Positions 42,301-49,279 of a stretch of DNA of 49,279 bases are shown here, in pieces. The stretch covers positions 1-49,279 of the forward strand of contig NZ_WOEZ01000230.1 in assembly GCF_013177735.1 (NCBI RefSeq), read 5' to 3'. Origin of the DNA: Paraburkholderia elongata (GTDB taxonomy: Bacteria; Pseudomonadota; Gammaproteobacteria; Burkholderiales; Burkholderiaceae). A program made the translations under genes and the position numbers. Below the pieces are notes generated by a model that saw only the letters and a program-made list of their open reading frames with translations, had not been told where the DNA came from and ran no database searches. How positions within the stretch are numbered: the first letter of the stretch is position 1; every line of letters starts with the position of its first letter.

Positions 42301-42838
42301 TTTCGCGGCGGCGTTCCTTGTACTTCGACACGCCTGCGGCTTCTTCGAGGAACACGCGCAGCTCTTCCGGCTTCGCCTCGATCAAGCGCGCGATCATGCC
42401 CTGCCCGATGATCGCGTACGCACGCGGCCCGAGGCCGGTGCCAAGGAAGATGTCCTGAATGTCGCGGCGGCGCGCCGGAAGGTTGTTGATGTAGTAGCTC
42501 GAGGTGCCGTCGCGCGTGAGCACGCGCTTGACGGCGATTTCGGCATACTGCCCCCACTGCCCGGCGGCACGGCCGTCGGCGTTGTCGAACACGAGTTCGA
42601 CGCTGGCGCGGCTACCGGGCTTGCGCGCGGTCGAGCCATTGAAGATCACGTCCTGCATCGACTCGCCGCGCAGCTCGGAAGCGCGCGATTCGCCGAGCAC
42701 CCAGCGCACGGCGTCGATAATGTTGGACTTGCCGCACCCATTCGGTCCGACCACGCCAACGAGCTGGCCCGGGACCTGAAAATGCGTGGGATCGACGAAT
42801 GACTTGAAGCCAGCGAGTTTGATCGAGGTCAGACGCAC
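39320..42838 (-). CDS. smc: Chromosome segregation protein SMC
   Basis: SMC is the ATPase arm of the bacterial condensin and compacts newly replicated origins. The 1172-residue protein has the Walker A motif GPNGCGKSNIIDAVRW (31-46) and a first coiled coil to about 500. The hinge (about 510-650, LPRLWKKLHVEAGWEAALEA) and second coiled coil follow, and then the C-terminal ABC signature LSGGEKALTATALVFAM with Walker B FCLLDEVDAPLDDAN. Length is typical. It is preceded on the same strand by an EamA gene and followed by zipA after 117 bases. ScpA and ScpB are not in this window. The head domains are intact. Confidence 0.98.
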   Translation of the reverse strand: MRLTSIKLAGFKSFVDPTHFQVPGQLVGVVGPNGCGKSNIIDAVRWVLGESRASELRGESMQDVIFNGSTARKPGSRASVELVFDNADGRAAGQWGQYAEIAVKRVLTRDGTSSYYINNLPARRRDIQDIFLGTGLGPRAYAIIGQGMIARLIEAKPEELRVFLEEAAGVSKYKERRRETENRLHDTRENLIRVEDIVRELSANLEKLEAQAIVATKYKDLQADGEEKQRLLWLLRKNEAGGEQERQQRAIEQAQIDLEAQTAKLREVEAQLETLRVAHYSASDAMQGAQGALYEANSEVSRLEAEIKFIVESRNRVQAQIAALTAQREQWQSQAQKAQDDLEDAEEQLAVAGEKAVLAEDEAAAKHDAMPALEARWRDAQTELNAERGGIAQTEQALKLEAAHQRNADQQLQQLQQRHERLKSEAGGLDAPDEAQLEDLRMQLAEHEEILHDAQTRLADAQETLPRLDGERRVAQERVQSESAQIHQLDARLAALKQLQENVQTEGKIQPWLEKHELSGLPRLWKKLHVEAGWEAALEAVLRERLAALEVSNLDWVKAFATDAPPAKLAFYAPPAAGQPVATPPALRPLLSLVRIDDAGIRAVLNDWLGLAFVADDLQQALAMRAQLPEGGSFVVKAGHVVTRVGVQLYAADSEQAGMLARQQEIENLARQVRAQALLADEAKAAAIRAEAAHTQAAQALTDVRQQSERATQRVHALQMDVLKLAQAHERYTQRSTQIREELGEITAQIEEQRALRGESEANFERHDSELAELQARFEDHQLAFEALDEALTAARAQSRDLDRAATDARFAARNMANRIDELKRSIQVSHEQSERVAASLEDARAELETINEQTAHTGLQDALDIRAVKEEALHAARLELDDLTAKLRAADETRLTAERALQPLRDRINELQLKEQAARLNGEQFIEQLAAAGVDEAELQAKLTPDMKPSYLQGEVTRINNAITALGPVNMAALDELKAATERKTFLDSQSADLNNAIETLEDAIRKIDGETRTLLQGTFDEVNRHFGELFPRLFGGGQARLIMTGDEILDAGVQVMAQPPGKKNSTIHLLSGGEKALTATALVFAMFQLNPAPFCLLDEVDAPLDDANTERFANLVRAMSDKTQFLFISHNKIAMEMAQQLIGVTMQEQGVSRIVAVDMETAAGFAQNIV

Positions 42839-42987
42839 GGCGATTTCGCTGTTTGAAAAGGGAAAATAAAAGGTGGCTCGTGAAGGCCGCGCCAGCCGTT
42901 CGCCGATGCAGCGAAACGGCCCGCGAAACCTCGCGATACGGGCGCCAACCGCACGCGGTGAAGCGTGCGCCAGCTAATGAGGGGCAA

Positions 42988-43998
42988 TCATACCATCGCG
43001 CGCGAGCGGTTCTTACCGTCCTTACGGTCTGCGCCGAGGTCTGCATCGCGGTCGGCGTCGAGACCCGCATCCTGATTGGCCGGATCTGGCGGCAAGGCGC
43101 GGGTCCGGTGCACCCAACTGGATAGCGCCGACGCCAGCACGATGCACGCGCCGCCGGCCCATTCGCGCGGGCCCGGCGTCTCGCCGGCAAAGAGCCAAGC
43201 GGACAAGGCCGTGACCACGATCTCGAACAGCATGATGATCGAGGCCCGATTGGCCGGCACCCGCGCGATTCCATACTGCACAAGCATATTGTTCGACGCG
43301 AGCAGAAAACCGAGGCCGAGCACTAGCAGCGCGGCCGTGCCGAGATGCGCGCCGGTGGGCGGTGCGGGCATCGCCTCGAACAGCGATGCACAGGCGCTGA
43401 AAATCGCCGCGCCGCCAAAGATCGTCGCGGTGCGCATTTCCGGTTTCATCTCCGGCAGCACACGGCTCGTCTTGAGGATCAGCACGTTGCTCATCGCGAA
43501 GCCCATGCCGCCCGCAAGCCCTGCCCATTCGGCAAGGTTGCCGGGCACCGGGATGCCCAGTTGCGGCGACCACAGCATGGTCATCGCGCCGGCCAGCGAC
43601 AGCGTAGCGAGGCCGGCGCCCGCCCAGGTCAGCCGTTCGTGCAGGATGAAGTGCGCAAAGAGCGCGGTCCAGGCGGGAGTGAGATAGAACAGCAGCAGGA
43701 CGCGCATCACCTCGCCGTGGATCGAGCCCCACACGAAGCCGAGATTGGTGATGCCCGCGGCCAGCGCCAAGGCCGGCAGCAGCCAGTGCCAGCGCACGGT
43801 CCTGAGCGCGCGATAGCGCACCAGCAGGACGAACAGGCAACCAGCGCCGCTCGTGAGCGCGCTTGCCGCCGTGCCGGTCACGCCGAGCGCATTCAGCATG
43901 CGCAGCGGAAACCAGATCATGCCCCACACCGAGGCGCCGAGCATGATTGCGAGCGTAGGCCAAGCCGTCGGCCAGCCGTTGCGAAGCCAGTTGCTCAT
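42988..43998 (-). CDS. DMT/EamA-family membrane transporter
   Basis: The 336-residue product has ten predicted helices in two EamA halves (first helix LAIMLGASVWGMIWFPLRML; second half from about 160, AGLAGGMGFAMSNVLILKTS). It should be an inner-membrane exporter; the substrate is unknown. The last 35 residues form a charged tail with Asp/Ala repeats (DAGLDADRDADLGADRKDG) that is unusual for the family. It is intact, unlike the other EamA gene in this window. It faces away from dapC across a 411-base region and may be transcribed with smc, 149 bases downstream, although a link in function is not implied. Confidence 0.92.
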   Translation of the reverse strand: MSNWLRNGWPTAWPTLAIMLGASVWGMIWFPLRMLNALGVTGTAASALTSGAGCLFVLLVRYRALRTVRWHWLLPALALAAGITNLGFVWGSIHGEVMRVLLLFYLTPAWTALFAHFILHERLTWAGAGLATLSLAGAMTMLWSPQLGIPVPGNLAEWAGLAGGMGFAMSNVLILKTSRVLPEMKPEMRTATIFGGAAIFSACASLFEAMPAPPTGAHLGTAALLVLGLGFLLASNNMLVQYGIARVPANRASIIMLFEIVVTALSAWLFAGETPGPREWAGGACIVLASALSSWVHRTRALPPDPANQDAGLDADRDADLGADRKDGKNRSRAMV

Positions 43999-44409
43999 GA
44001 TGCGGTGCTCCCGCGGCGGTCGCTGCTCTTGCGGGCGGCGCTGCCGGCACTGACGACGGCGGCGTTGCGCGCGCTTCGTCTCGATGTCTCCATTGCTGCC
44101 ACGTACATTGCTGCTCCTGCTTCTTTTTTTGCGCGAACCGTCTGCGGTTCGCGTCGTTCCCGCTGCAGCGCATTGGCTGCGCCGCCTGGCGGGTTGTACC
44201 GCTTTTTACTCGTGAGGCGCCGCTGCGGCCTTCCTGCCCGCGCCGCCTCGCCACGCTGGCCGCGAACGGCTGCGCGCCACGCTATAATCGTCAGTTCGCC
44301 GCCGCTGCCGCCCTTTTTCGCGTCATTCTTGCGTTTTGCGGTCAGCGCGCGTGCCCAGCCTCTCCCAGCATCCGTCTGCGCCCATCCTCGATCAGGCTCG
44401 ATCCGCCCA
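43999..44409. other. Divergent EamA/dapC region
   Basis: This 411-base region carries no gene with supported similarity, although GC-rich composition leaves several frames open. On the plus strand a perfect TATAAT (44283-44288) lies 121 bases before dapC, the only promoter-like element I could find. I saw nothing convincing for the minus strand. Confidence 0.45.
44283..44288 (+). promoter_or_regulatory. Possible -10 element for dapC
   Basis: The perfect TATAAT is in an otherwise GC-rich stretch and faces dapC. No good -35 lies at 16-18 bases upstream, so a factor-dependent promoter or chance are both possible. Confidence 0.35.
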
Positions 44410-45627
44410 GTGAACCCGCTACTCGACTCCCTTCAGCCCTATCCGTTCGAAAAGCTGCGCGCGCTTTTCAAGGACGTCACGCCGCCGGCCGGCCTCGCGC
44501 ACATCAGCTTTGGGATCGGCGAACCGAAACATCCCACGCCCTCGCTGATTCGCGACGCGGTGATTGCCTCGCTCGGCGGTTTGTCGGCGTATCCGGCCAC
44601 CATCGGTTCGCCGGCACTGCGCGAGTCGATCGCGAAATGGGTGACGCAGCGCTACAACCTGCCGCCGGTCGATCCGGCCACCCAGGTGCTGCCGGTGTCG
44701 GGTTCGCGCGAGGCGCTTTTTGCGCTCGCACAAACGGTCATCGACCCAAAGCGCAATGCTGACGGCGAGCCTGCGATCGTACTCTGTCCGAACCCGTTCT
44801 ACCAAATCTACGAGGGCGCGGCGATTCTCGCCGGCGCGCAGCCGTACTTCGTCAATAGCGACCCGGCGCGCAACTTCGCCTGCGACTATTCGGCGGTCCC
44901 AGCCGACATCTGGGCGCGCACGCAGCTGCTGTACGTGTGCTCGCCGGGCAATCCCACCGGCGCCGTGTTCACGCTCGACGACTGGCGCGAACTGTTCGCG
45001 CTGTCCGACCGTTACGGCTTCGTGATCGCCTCGGACGAGTGCTACTCGGAAATCTACTTCGACGAAGCCAATCCGCCGCTCGGCGGCCTGGAAGCGGCCC
45101 ACAAGCTCGGCCGCGGCTTCGAGCGCCTCGTGATGCTGTCGAGTCTGTCCAAGCGCTCGAACGTGCCGGGCATGCGCTCGGGCTTCGTGGCGGGCGACGC
45201 GGCGATCCTGAAAGACTTCCTGCTATACCGGACATACCACGGCGCGGCCTTGTCGACGGTGTTCCAGAGTGCCAGCATCGCGGCCTGGAATGACGAAACG
45301 CACGTGCGCGAGAACCGCGCGAAGTACGTGCAGAAGTTTTCCACCGTGACGCCGATGCTCGCTGAGGTACTCGACGTACGCCTGCCGGACGCCGCGTTCT
45401 ACCTGTGGGCGGACGTCTCGCACACGGGCCTGTCGGACACCGAGTTCGCCCAGCGCCTCTACGCCGACTATAATGTGACGGTTCTGCCGGGCTCGTTCCT
45501 CGCGCGCACTGCGCACGGTACGAACCCCGGCCGCAATTTCGTGCGCATGGCGCTGGTCGCCGATGTCGACGAATGCACGCAAGGCGCACAACGAATCGTC
45601 GATTTTTGCCGCGCGCTCGCGGGCTGA
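44410..45627 (+). CDS. dapC: Succinyldiaminopimelate transaminase
   Basis: DapC converts N-succinyl-2-amino-6-ketopimelate to N-succinyl-LL-diaminopimelate with glutamate as amino donor. The 405-residue class I/II aminotransferase has the PLP features: GSREALFALAQ phosphate-binding region, NPTGAV (181-186), ASDECYSE with Asp209, and Lys248 in LSSLSKRSNVPGMR. I chose the GTG at 44410, which gives MNPLLDSLQPYPFEKL, the known family N-terminus; the frame is open far upstream but without similarity. dapD follows after 72 bases, so the succinylase branch genes are together. Confidence 0.95.
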   Translation: MNPLLDSLQPYPFEKLRALFKDVTPPAGLAHISFGIGEPKHPTPSLIRDAVIASLGGLSAYPATIGSPALRESIAKWVTQRYNLPPVDPATQVLPVSGSREALFALAQTVIDPKRNADGEPAIVLCPNPFYQIYEGAAILAGAQPYFVNSDPARNFACDYSAVPADIWARTQLLYVCSPGNPTGAVFTLDDWRELFALSDRYGFVIASDECYSEIYFDEANPPLGGLEAAHKLGRGFERLVMLSSLSKRSNVPGMRSGFVAGDAAILKDFLLYRTYHGAALSTVFQSASIAAWNDETHVRENRAKYVQKFSTVTPMLAEVLDVRLPDAAFYLWADVSHTGLSDTEFAQRLYADYNVTVLPGSFLARTAHGTNPGRNFVRMALVADVDECTQGAQRIVDFCRALAG

Positions 45628-45699
45628 GTTTTTCGCATTCAGCAACCCCGCGCACCGCATTCCCTTCTTCAGATTTCAACTCTTCAGAGAAGCACGCAT

Positions 45700-46527
45700 A
45701 TGTCGCAACAACTTCAGCAGATCATCGATACCGCCTGGGAAAACCGCGCCGAACTGTCGCCGAAGGCCGCGCCGGCCGACGTGCGCGAAGCCGTCGCCCA
45801 CGCGATCGAGCAACTGGACAAGGGCGCGCTGCGCGTGGCCGAAAAGAAGGACGGCGACTGGATCGTCAATCAATGGCTGAAGAAAGCCGTGCTGCTGTCG
45901 TTCCGCCTGGAAGACAACCAGCCGATGCCGGCTGGCGGTTACTCCCAGTTCTACGACAAGGTGCCGTCGAAGTTCGCCAACTACACCGCTGAAGACTTCG
46001 CCGCTGGCGGCTTCCGCGTCGTGCCGCCCGCCATCGCGCGCCGCGGCTCGTTCATCGCGAAGAACGTCGTGCTGATGCCGTCGTACACCAACATCGGCGC
46101 GTATGTGGACGAAGGCACGATGGTCGACACGTGGGCGACCGTCGGTTCGTGCGCGCAGATCGGCAAGAACGTCCACCTGTCGGGCGGCGTGGGCATCGGC
46201 GGCGTGCTGGAGCCGCTGCAGGCCAACCCGGTCATCATCGAAGACAACTGCTTCATCGGCGCGCGTTCGGAAGTGGTGGAAGGTGTTATCGTCGAAGAAA
46301 ACTCGGTGATCTCGATGGGCGTGTACCTCGGCCAGAGCACCAAGATTTACGACCGCGAAACCGGTGAAGTCACGTACGGCCGCATTCCGGCGGGCTCGGT
46401 GGTGGTGGCGGGCAACCTGCCGTCGAAAGACGGCTCGCATAGCCTCTACTGCGCCGTGATCGTCAAGAAAGTCGACGCCAAGACGCGCGCAAAGGTCGGC
46501 CTGAACGAGCTGCTGCGAGGCGATTGA
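45700..46527 (+). CDS. dapD: Tetrahydrodipicolinate N-succinyltransferase
   Basis: DapD transfers succinyl from succinyl-CoA to tetrahydrodipicolinate, opening the succinylase branch of lysine and meso-diaminopimelate synthesis. The 275-residue protein has the E. coli-like length. It has an N-terminal helical domain (MSQQLQQIIDTAWENRAELS), a left-handed beta-helix of hexapeptide repeats (about 110-230, including HLSGGVGIGGVLEPLQANPV), and a short C-terminal domain. It acts as a trimer. Its TGA shares one base with the ATG of the next gene, so translation is coupled to the ArsC-like protein. Confidence 0.98.
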   Translation: MSQQLQQIIDTAWENRAELSPKAAPADVREAVAHAIEQLDKGALRVAEKKDGDWIVNQWLKKAVLLSFRLEDNQPMPAGGYSQFYDKVPSKFANYTAEDFAAGGFRVVPPAIARRGSFIAKNVVLMPSYTNIGAYVDEGTMVDTWATVGSCAQIGKNVHLSGGVGIGGVLEPLQANPVIIEDNCFIGARSEVVEGVIVEENSVISMGVYLGQSTKIYDRETGEVTYGRIPAGSVVVAGNLPSKDGSHSLYCAVIVKKVDAKTRAKVGLNELLRGD

Positions 46528-46892
46528 TGGCACGCGGCACCAAGACCGTCGTCTACGGCATCCCGAACTGCGACACCGTGAAGAAGGCCCGTGTATGGCT
46601 CGAAGAGCATGATGTCGAGTTCGAATTCCACGACTTCAAGAAACACGGCGTGACCGAGCCGCTCGTTCAGGACTGGCTGAAGGACGTGAAGCTCGACGCG
46701 TTGCTGAACCGTCGCGGCACGACCTGGCGCGCCCTGTCCGACGACATGAAGGCGGCGGCGGACACGCAATCGGGCGCGATCGCGTTGATGATCCACAAGC
46801 CGTCGGTAATCAAGCGGCCGGTGCTGGTGGTCAACGGAAGGGTCAAGTCGCTCGGTTTCTCCGCGGACGAATACTCGGCGCTGTTTGCCTGA
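46527..46892 (+). CDS. ArsC/Spx-family protein (YffB-like)
   Basis: The 121-residue thioredoxin-fold protein resembles YffB/ArsC-like reductases. The N-terminal strand VVYGIPNCDTVKKA holds a single active-type Cys15 (no second Cys at +3), and EHDVEFEFHDFKKHG and KPSVIKRPVLVV follow. The family binds glutathione but lacks proven arsenate reductase activity, so I do not name it arsC. It overlaps the dapD stop by one base and GCGAGG is six bases before the ATG. In E. coli the relative yffB is next to dapE, and here too it sits between dapD and dapE, so the link to the dap pathway is conserved but unexplained. Confidence 0.9.
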   Translation: MARGTKTVVYGIPNCDTVKKARVWLEEHDVEFEFHDFKKHGVTEPLVQDWLKDVKLDALLNRRGTTWRALSDDMKAAADTQSGAIALMIHKPSVIKRPVLVVNGRVKSLGFSADEYSALFA

Positions 46893-47047
46893 TTGTCTGA
46901 GTGCCTGTTTGCCTGATCTGACGCGCAAGACCGGAAGCAAAGTTCAAGCGCGCAGGTCGAACGCAGCACCAGGCACCAGGACCAGGCGCGAAGATCGAAC
47001 GCAACAAGCAGTAAAACGTGGCCTCGCCGCGTTGCTTAAAAGCTGTT

Positions 47048-47084
47048 GCCGGCTGCGGTGTCCAACCGCCAGCCGGCATTTTTT
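47048..47084 (+). terminator. Intrinsic terminator between the ArsC-like gene and dapE
   Basis: GCCGGCTG (47048-47055) pairs with CAGCCGGC (47070-47077), with more G-C contacts inside the loop. Six T residues follow at 47079-47084. It lies 27 bases ahead of dapE and should separate dapE-prmB from dapD or reduce read-through. Confidence 0.85.
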
Positions 47085-47111
47085 CATTCCAATGTGGCTT
47101 GTACTGAATCC

Positions 47112-48251
47112 ATGTCCGGCACCCTCGCTCTTACCGAACAACTGATTGCGCGCGCGTCTGTCACGCCCGACGACCAGCATTGCCAGCGCCTGCTGATCAA
47201 ACGCCTGTCCGCGCTCGGCTTCGAGCACGAGACGATCGAATCGAACGGCGTGACCAACCTGTGGGCCGTCAAACGCGGCGTCGACGGCACGCACGGCAAG
47301 CTGCTCGCATTCGCCGGCCACACTGACGTCGTGCCGACCGGCCCGCTCGAGCAATGGCACTCGGCACCGTTCGAGCCGACCCACCGTGACGGCAAGCTCT
47401 ACGGCCGCGGCGCGGCGGACATGAAGGCGTCGATCGCCGGCTTCGTAGTGGCAAGCGAGGAGTTCGTCGCGGCGCACCCCGCGCATCGCGGCTCGATCGC
47501 ATTCCTGATTACGAGCGACGAAGAAGGTCCCGCTACCGACGGCACCGTCAAAGTCGTCGAAGCGCTGCAGGCGCGCGGCGAGCGCATGGACTACTGCGTC
47601 GTCGGCGAACCGACCTCGAGCGCGCAGTTCGGCGACATGGTGAAGAACGGCCGGCGCGGTTCAATGTCTGGCAAGCTGATCGTCAAGGGCGTGCAAGGCC
47701 ATATCGCCTATCCGCATCTGGCGAAAAATCCGGTGCATCTGCTCGCGCCCGCGTTGGCCGAACTGGTTGCCGAACGCTGGGACGACGGCAACGAGTACTT
47801 CCCGCCCACCACCTGGCAGGTTTCGAACATCCATGGCGGCACCGGCGCGACGAACGTGATTCCCGGCCATGCGGACGTGATGTTCAATTTCCGCTTCTCG
47901 ACGGCCAGCACGGTGGAAGGCCTGCAGGCTCGCGTCCATGCGATCCTCGACAAGCACGGTCTCGAATACGACCTGCAATGGACCGTGAGCGGCCTGCCGT
48001 TCCTCACGCCGCGCGGCGATCTGTCGAACGCGCTGGCTCAAGCGATCAAGGACGAAACCGGCGTCACGACTGAACTGTCAACCACCGGCGGTACCTCGGA
48101 TGGCCGCTTCATTGCCCGCATCTGCGAGCAGGTGATCGAATTCGGCCCGCTGAACGCCAGCATCCACAAGATCGACGAACATATCGAAGTCGCACACATC
48201 GAGCCGCTGAAGAACGTGTATCGCCGCGTGCTCGAACAACTGATCGCCTGA
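47112..48251 (+). CDS. dapE: Succinyl-diaminopimelate desuccinylase
   Basis: DapE hydrolyses N-succinyl-LL-diaminopimelate to LL-diaminopimelate and succinate with two zinc ions. The 379-residue M20 peptidase-fold protein has His70 in FAGHTDVVPTG, bridging Asp103 in GRGAADMKASIAG, and Glu137-Glu138 in SDEEGPATDG. The dimerisation domain and C-terminal GTSDGRFIA follow. I chose the ATG giving MSGTLALTEQLIARASVTPD. prmB follows after 16 bases. The terminator just upstream suggests its own promoter in the 219-base gap, but none is clear. Confidence 0.97.
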   Translation: MSGTLALTEQLIARASVTPDDQHCQRLLIKRLSALGFEHETIESNGVTNLWAVKRGVDGTHGKLLAFAGHTDVVPTGPLEQWHSAPFEPTHRDGKLYGRGAADMKASIAGFVVASEEFVAAHPAHRGSIAFLITSDEEGPATDGTVKVVEALQARGERMDYCVVGEPTSSAQFGDMVKNGRRGSMSGKLIVKGVQGHIAYPHLAKNPVHLLAPALAELVAERWDDGNEYFPPTTWQVSNIHGGTGATNVIPGHADVMFNFRFSTASTVEGLQARVHAILDKHGLEYDLQWTVSGLPFLTPRGDLSNALAQAIKDETGVTTELSTTGGTSDGRFIARICEQVIEFGPLNASIHKIDEHIEVAHIEPLKNVYRRVLEQLIA

Positions 48252-48267
48252 CCAAGGAATTTCCGCG

Positions 48268-49152
48268 ATGACGCTCCCGTTCTCCACCGTCCGCGACCTG
48301 CTGCGTTTCGCGGTGTCGCGCTTCAACCAGGCCGAGTTGTCGTTCGGCCACGGCTCGGCCAACGCCTACGACGAAGCCGCTTATCTGATCCTGCACACCC
48401 TGCATCTGCCGCTCGATCTGCTGGAGCCGTTCCTCGACGCACGTCTCTCCGCGGCTGAAATCGATGCCGTGCTGAACGTGATCGAGCGCCGCGCCGCCCA
48501 GCGCGTGCCGGCGGCCTACATCACGCAGGAAGCGTGGATGCACGGCTTCCGCTTCTACGTGGATGAACGCGTGATCGTGCCGCGCTCGTTCATCGGCGAG
48601 TTGCTGCAGGACGGCCTGCAGCCGTACGTGGAAGATCCCGAACAGGTGGGCGCCGTGCTTGAGCTGTGCACCGGCTCAGGCTGCCTTGCGATCCTCGCGG
48701 CGCACGCATTCCCGAACGCGGATATCGACGCGGTCGATCTCTCCGCACCCGCCCTCGAAGTCGCCACGCGCAACGTGACGGACTACCGGCTCGACGACCG
48801 CGTCGCCCTCTTCGAAGGCGATCTTTACGCGCCGCTCGCCGAGCGTCGGTACGACGTGATCATCAGCAATCCGCCGTATGTGAACGCCGCCTCGATGCAG
48901 GAACTGCCTGCCGAATACAAGCACGAGCCCGACATGGCACTGGCAGGCGGCGCGGACGGCATGGATATCGTGCGCCGGATAATCGCCGAAGCGCGCAACT
49001 GGCTGACCGAAGACGGCGTGCTGGTGGTCGAGATCGGCAACGAGCGCGCGAACGTCGAAGCGGCATTCGGCGGCCTCGATCTGGTCTGGCTGTCGACGAG
49101 CGCCGGCGACGACAACGTGTTCCTGATTCAGGCCGCGGATCTGCCGGTCTGA
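48268..49152 (+). CDS. prmB: Ribosomal protein L3 glutamine methyltransferase
   Basis: PrmB methylates a glutamine of ribosomal protein L3 in a GGQ-like context. The 294-residue class I SAM methyltransferase has the N-terminal helical domain with VPAAYITQEAWMHGFRFYVD, motif I ELCTGSGCLAIL (about 132-143) and the catalytic NPPY (201-204). The relatives PrmC and HemK share NPPY, but the N-terminal part and the VPRSFIGELL segment fit PrmB. AAGGA lies before the ATG. It is likely co-transcribed with dapE. Confidence 0.94.
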   Translation: MTLPFSTVRDLLRFAVSRFNQAELSFGHGSANAYDEAAYLILHTLHLPLDLLEPFLDARLSAAEIDAVLNVIERRAAQRVPAAYITQEAWMHGFRFYVDERVIVPRSFIGELLQDGLQPYVEDPEQVGAVLELCTGSGCLAILAAHAFPNADIDAVDLSAPALEVATRNVTDYRLDDRVALFEGDLYAPLAERRYDVIISNPPYVNAASMQELPAEYKHEPDMALAGGADGMDIVRRIIAEARNWLTEDGVLVVEIGNERANVEAAFGGLDLVWLSTSAGDDNVFLIQAADLPV

Positions 49153-49160
49153 CGTTTTAT

Positions 49161-49216
49161 CGCCGGATCGCCGGATCGCCGGATCACCGGATCACCGGAC
49201 CGCCGGATCGCCGGAC
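49161..49216. repeat. Seven tandem copies of an 8-base unit (CGCCGGAT)
   Basis: From eight bases after the prmB stop, the unit CGCCGGAT repeats seven times. Three copies are identical; others differ by A for G at position 2 or C for T at position 8. The period is not a multiple of three and lies outside any recognised gene. It is a simple-sequence tract that could vary by slippage. Confidence 0.9.
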
Positions 49217-49279
49217 CGCTTATCGCGCGACGCGCGCGGCAGACGTTCACTGCCTTCCGTGCGTGTTGCAGCGTACGAC
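49217..49279. other. Right edge, no feature seen
   Basis: The last 63 bases are GC-rich and contain no start codon with a convincing ribosome-binding site or any recognisable signal. A neighbouring gene probably lies beyond the edge. Confidence 0.4.

Noticed and set aside
41252..42802. A plus-strand open frame of about 500 codons opposite smc
   Set aside because: It is Leu/Phe-rich because Glu/Lys coiled-coil codons read backwards give such residues. It has no ribosome-binding site or domain.
1..49279. A CRISPR array, secretion system, biosynthetic cluster, toxin-antitoxin island or defence system
   Set aside because: No spaced identical repeats of the right length and no Cas, nuclease, transposase or other defence gene was seen. 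All long reading frames apart from the left edge match housekeeping families.

Overview
The window is a GC-rich chromosomal segment of a betaproteobacterium, most probably Burkholderiaceae and, by gene order and protein sequence, Paraburkholderia or a close relative. That placement is my inference from family knowledge (the run rpsB-tsf-pyrH-frr-uppS-cdsA-dxr-rseP-bamA-skp-lpxD-fabZ-lpxA-lpxB-rnhB, the ppsA/ppsR divergon, and ppsR in place of a separate PEP synthase regulator); no database was consulted. Almost everything is core genome. I found no CRISPR array, insertion sequence, rRNA or tRNA, and no convincing undescribed multi-gene system.

Layout. (1) 1-213: the edge next to the 3' end of guaA, with a possible gene tail and a hairpin; this flank differs in composition and guaA 3' ends are known integration sites. 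(2) 214-4254, minus strand: guaB, a small membrane protein of unknown function, guaA (GMP synthesis), driven by a good sigma70-type promoter upstream of guaB. (3) 4559-5538, plus strand: a DMT/EamA transporter gene broken by a frameshift. (4) 5591-6953: rnfH-ratA (minus) divergent from smpB (plus), closed by a bidirectional terminator. (5) 6975-8471: SPFH/stomatin-like and NfeD-like membrane pair. (6) 8607-12380: ppsA and ppsR, divergent across a 552-base region. (7) 12457-29162, minus strand: the long envelope and translation cluster, transcribed from a strong promoter ahead of rpsB: ribosomal protein S2, EF-Ts, UMP kinase, ribosome recycling factor, undecaprenyl diphosphate synthase, CDP-diglyceride synthase, DXP reductoisomerase, RseP protease, BamA, Skp, LpxD, FabZ, LpxA, LpxB, RNase HII and a TrmH-family methyltransferase. 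(8) 29346-35147, plus strand: map, glnD and rluB, the last with a very long repetitive Arg/Gly-rich N-terminal extension. (9) 35199-43998, minus strand: an EamA transporter, smc, zipA, ligA, def. (10) 44410-49152, plus strand: dapC, dapD, an ArsC/Spx-like protein, dapE (lysine/diaminopimelate synthesis) and prmB.

The genes join up functionally: the large minus-strand cluster couples protein synthesis start-up with lipid A, phospholipid, isoprenoid-carrier and outer-membrane protein assembly; the dap genes supply meso-diaminopimelate for peptidoglycan; smc-zipA-ligA link chromosome condensation, division and DNA joining. map and def, which process protein N-termini, lie in neighbouring blocks.

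The most interesting non-routine signals are: two tandem, covariant hairpin repeats between lpxD and skp; a mosaic palindromic element between frr and uppS; a 45-residue in-frame tandem repeat in the RluB extension; the single frameshift in the first EamA gene; an intrinsic terminator inside the dap cluster before dapE and another between rpsB and tsf; and the guaA 3' flank.
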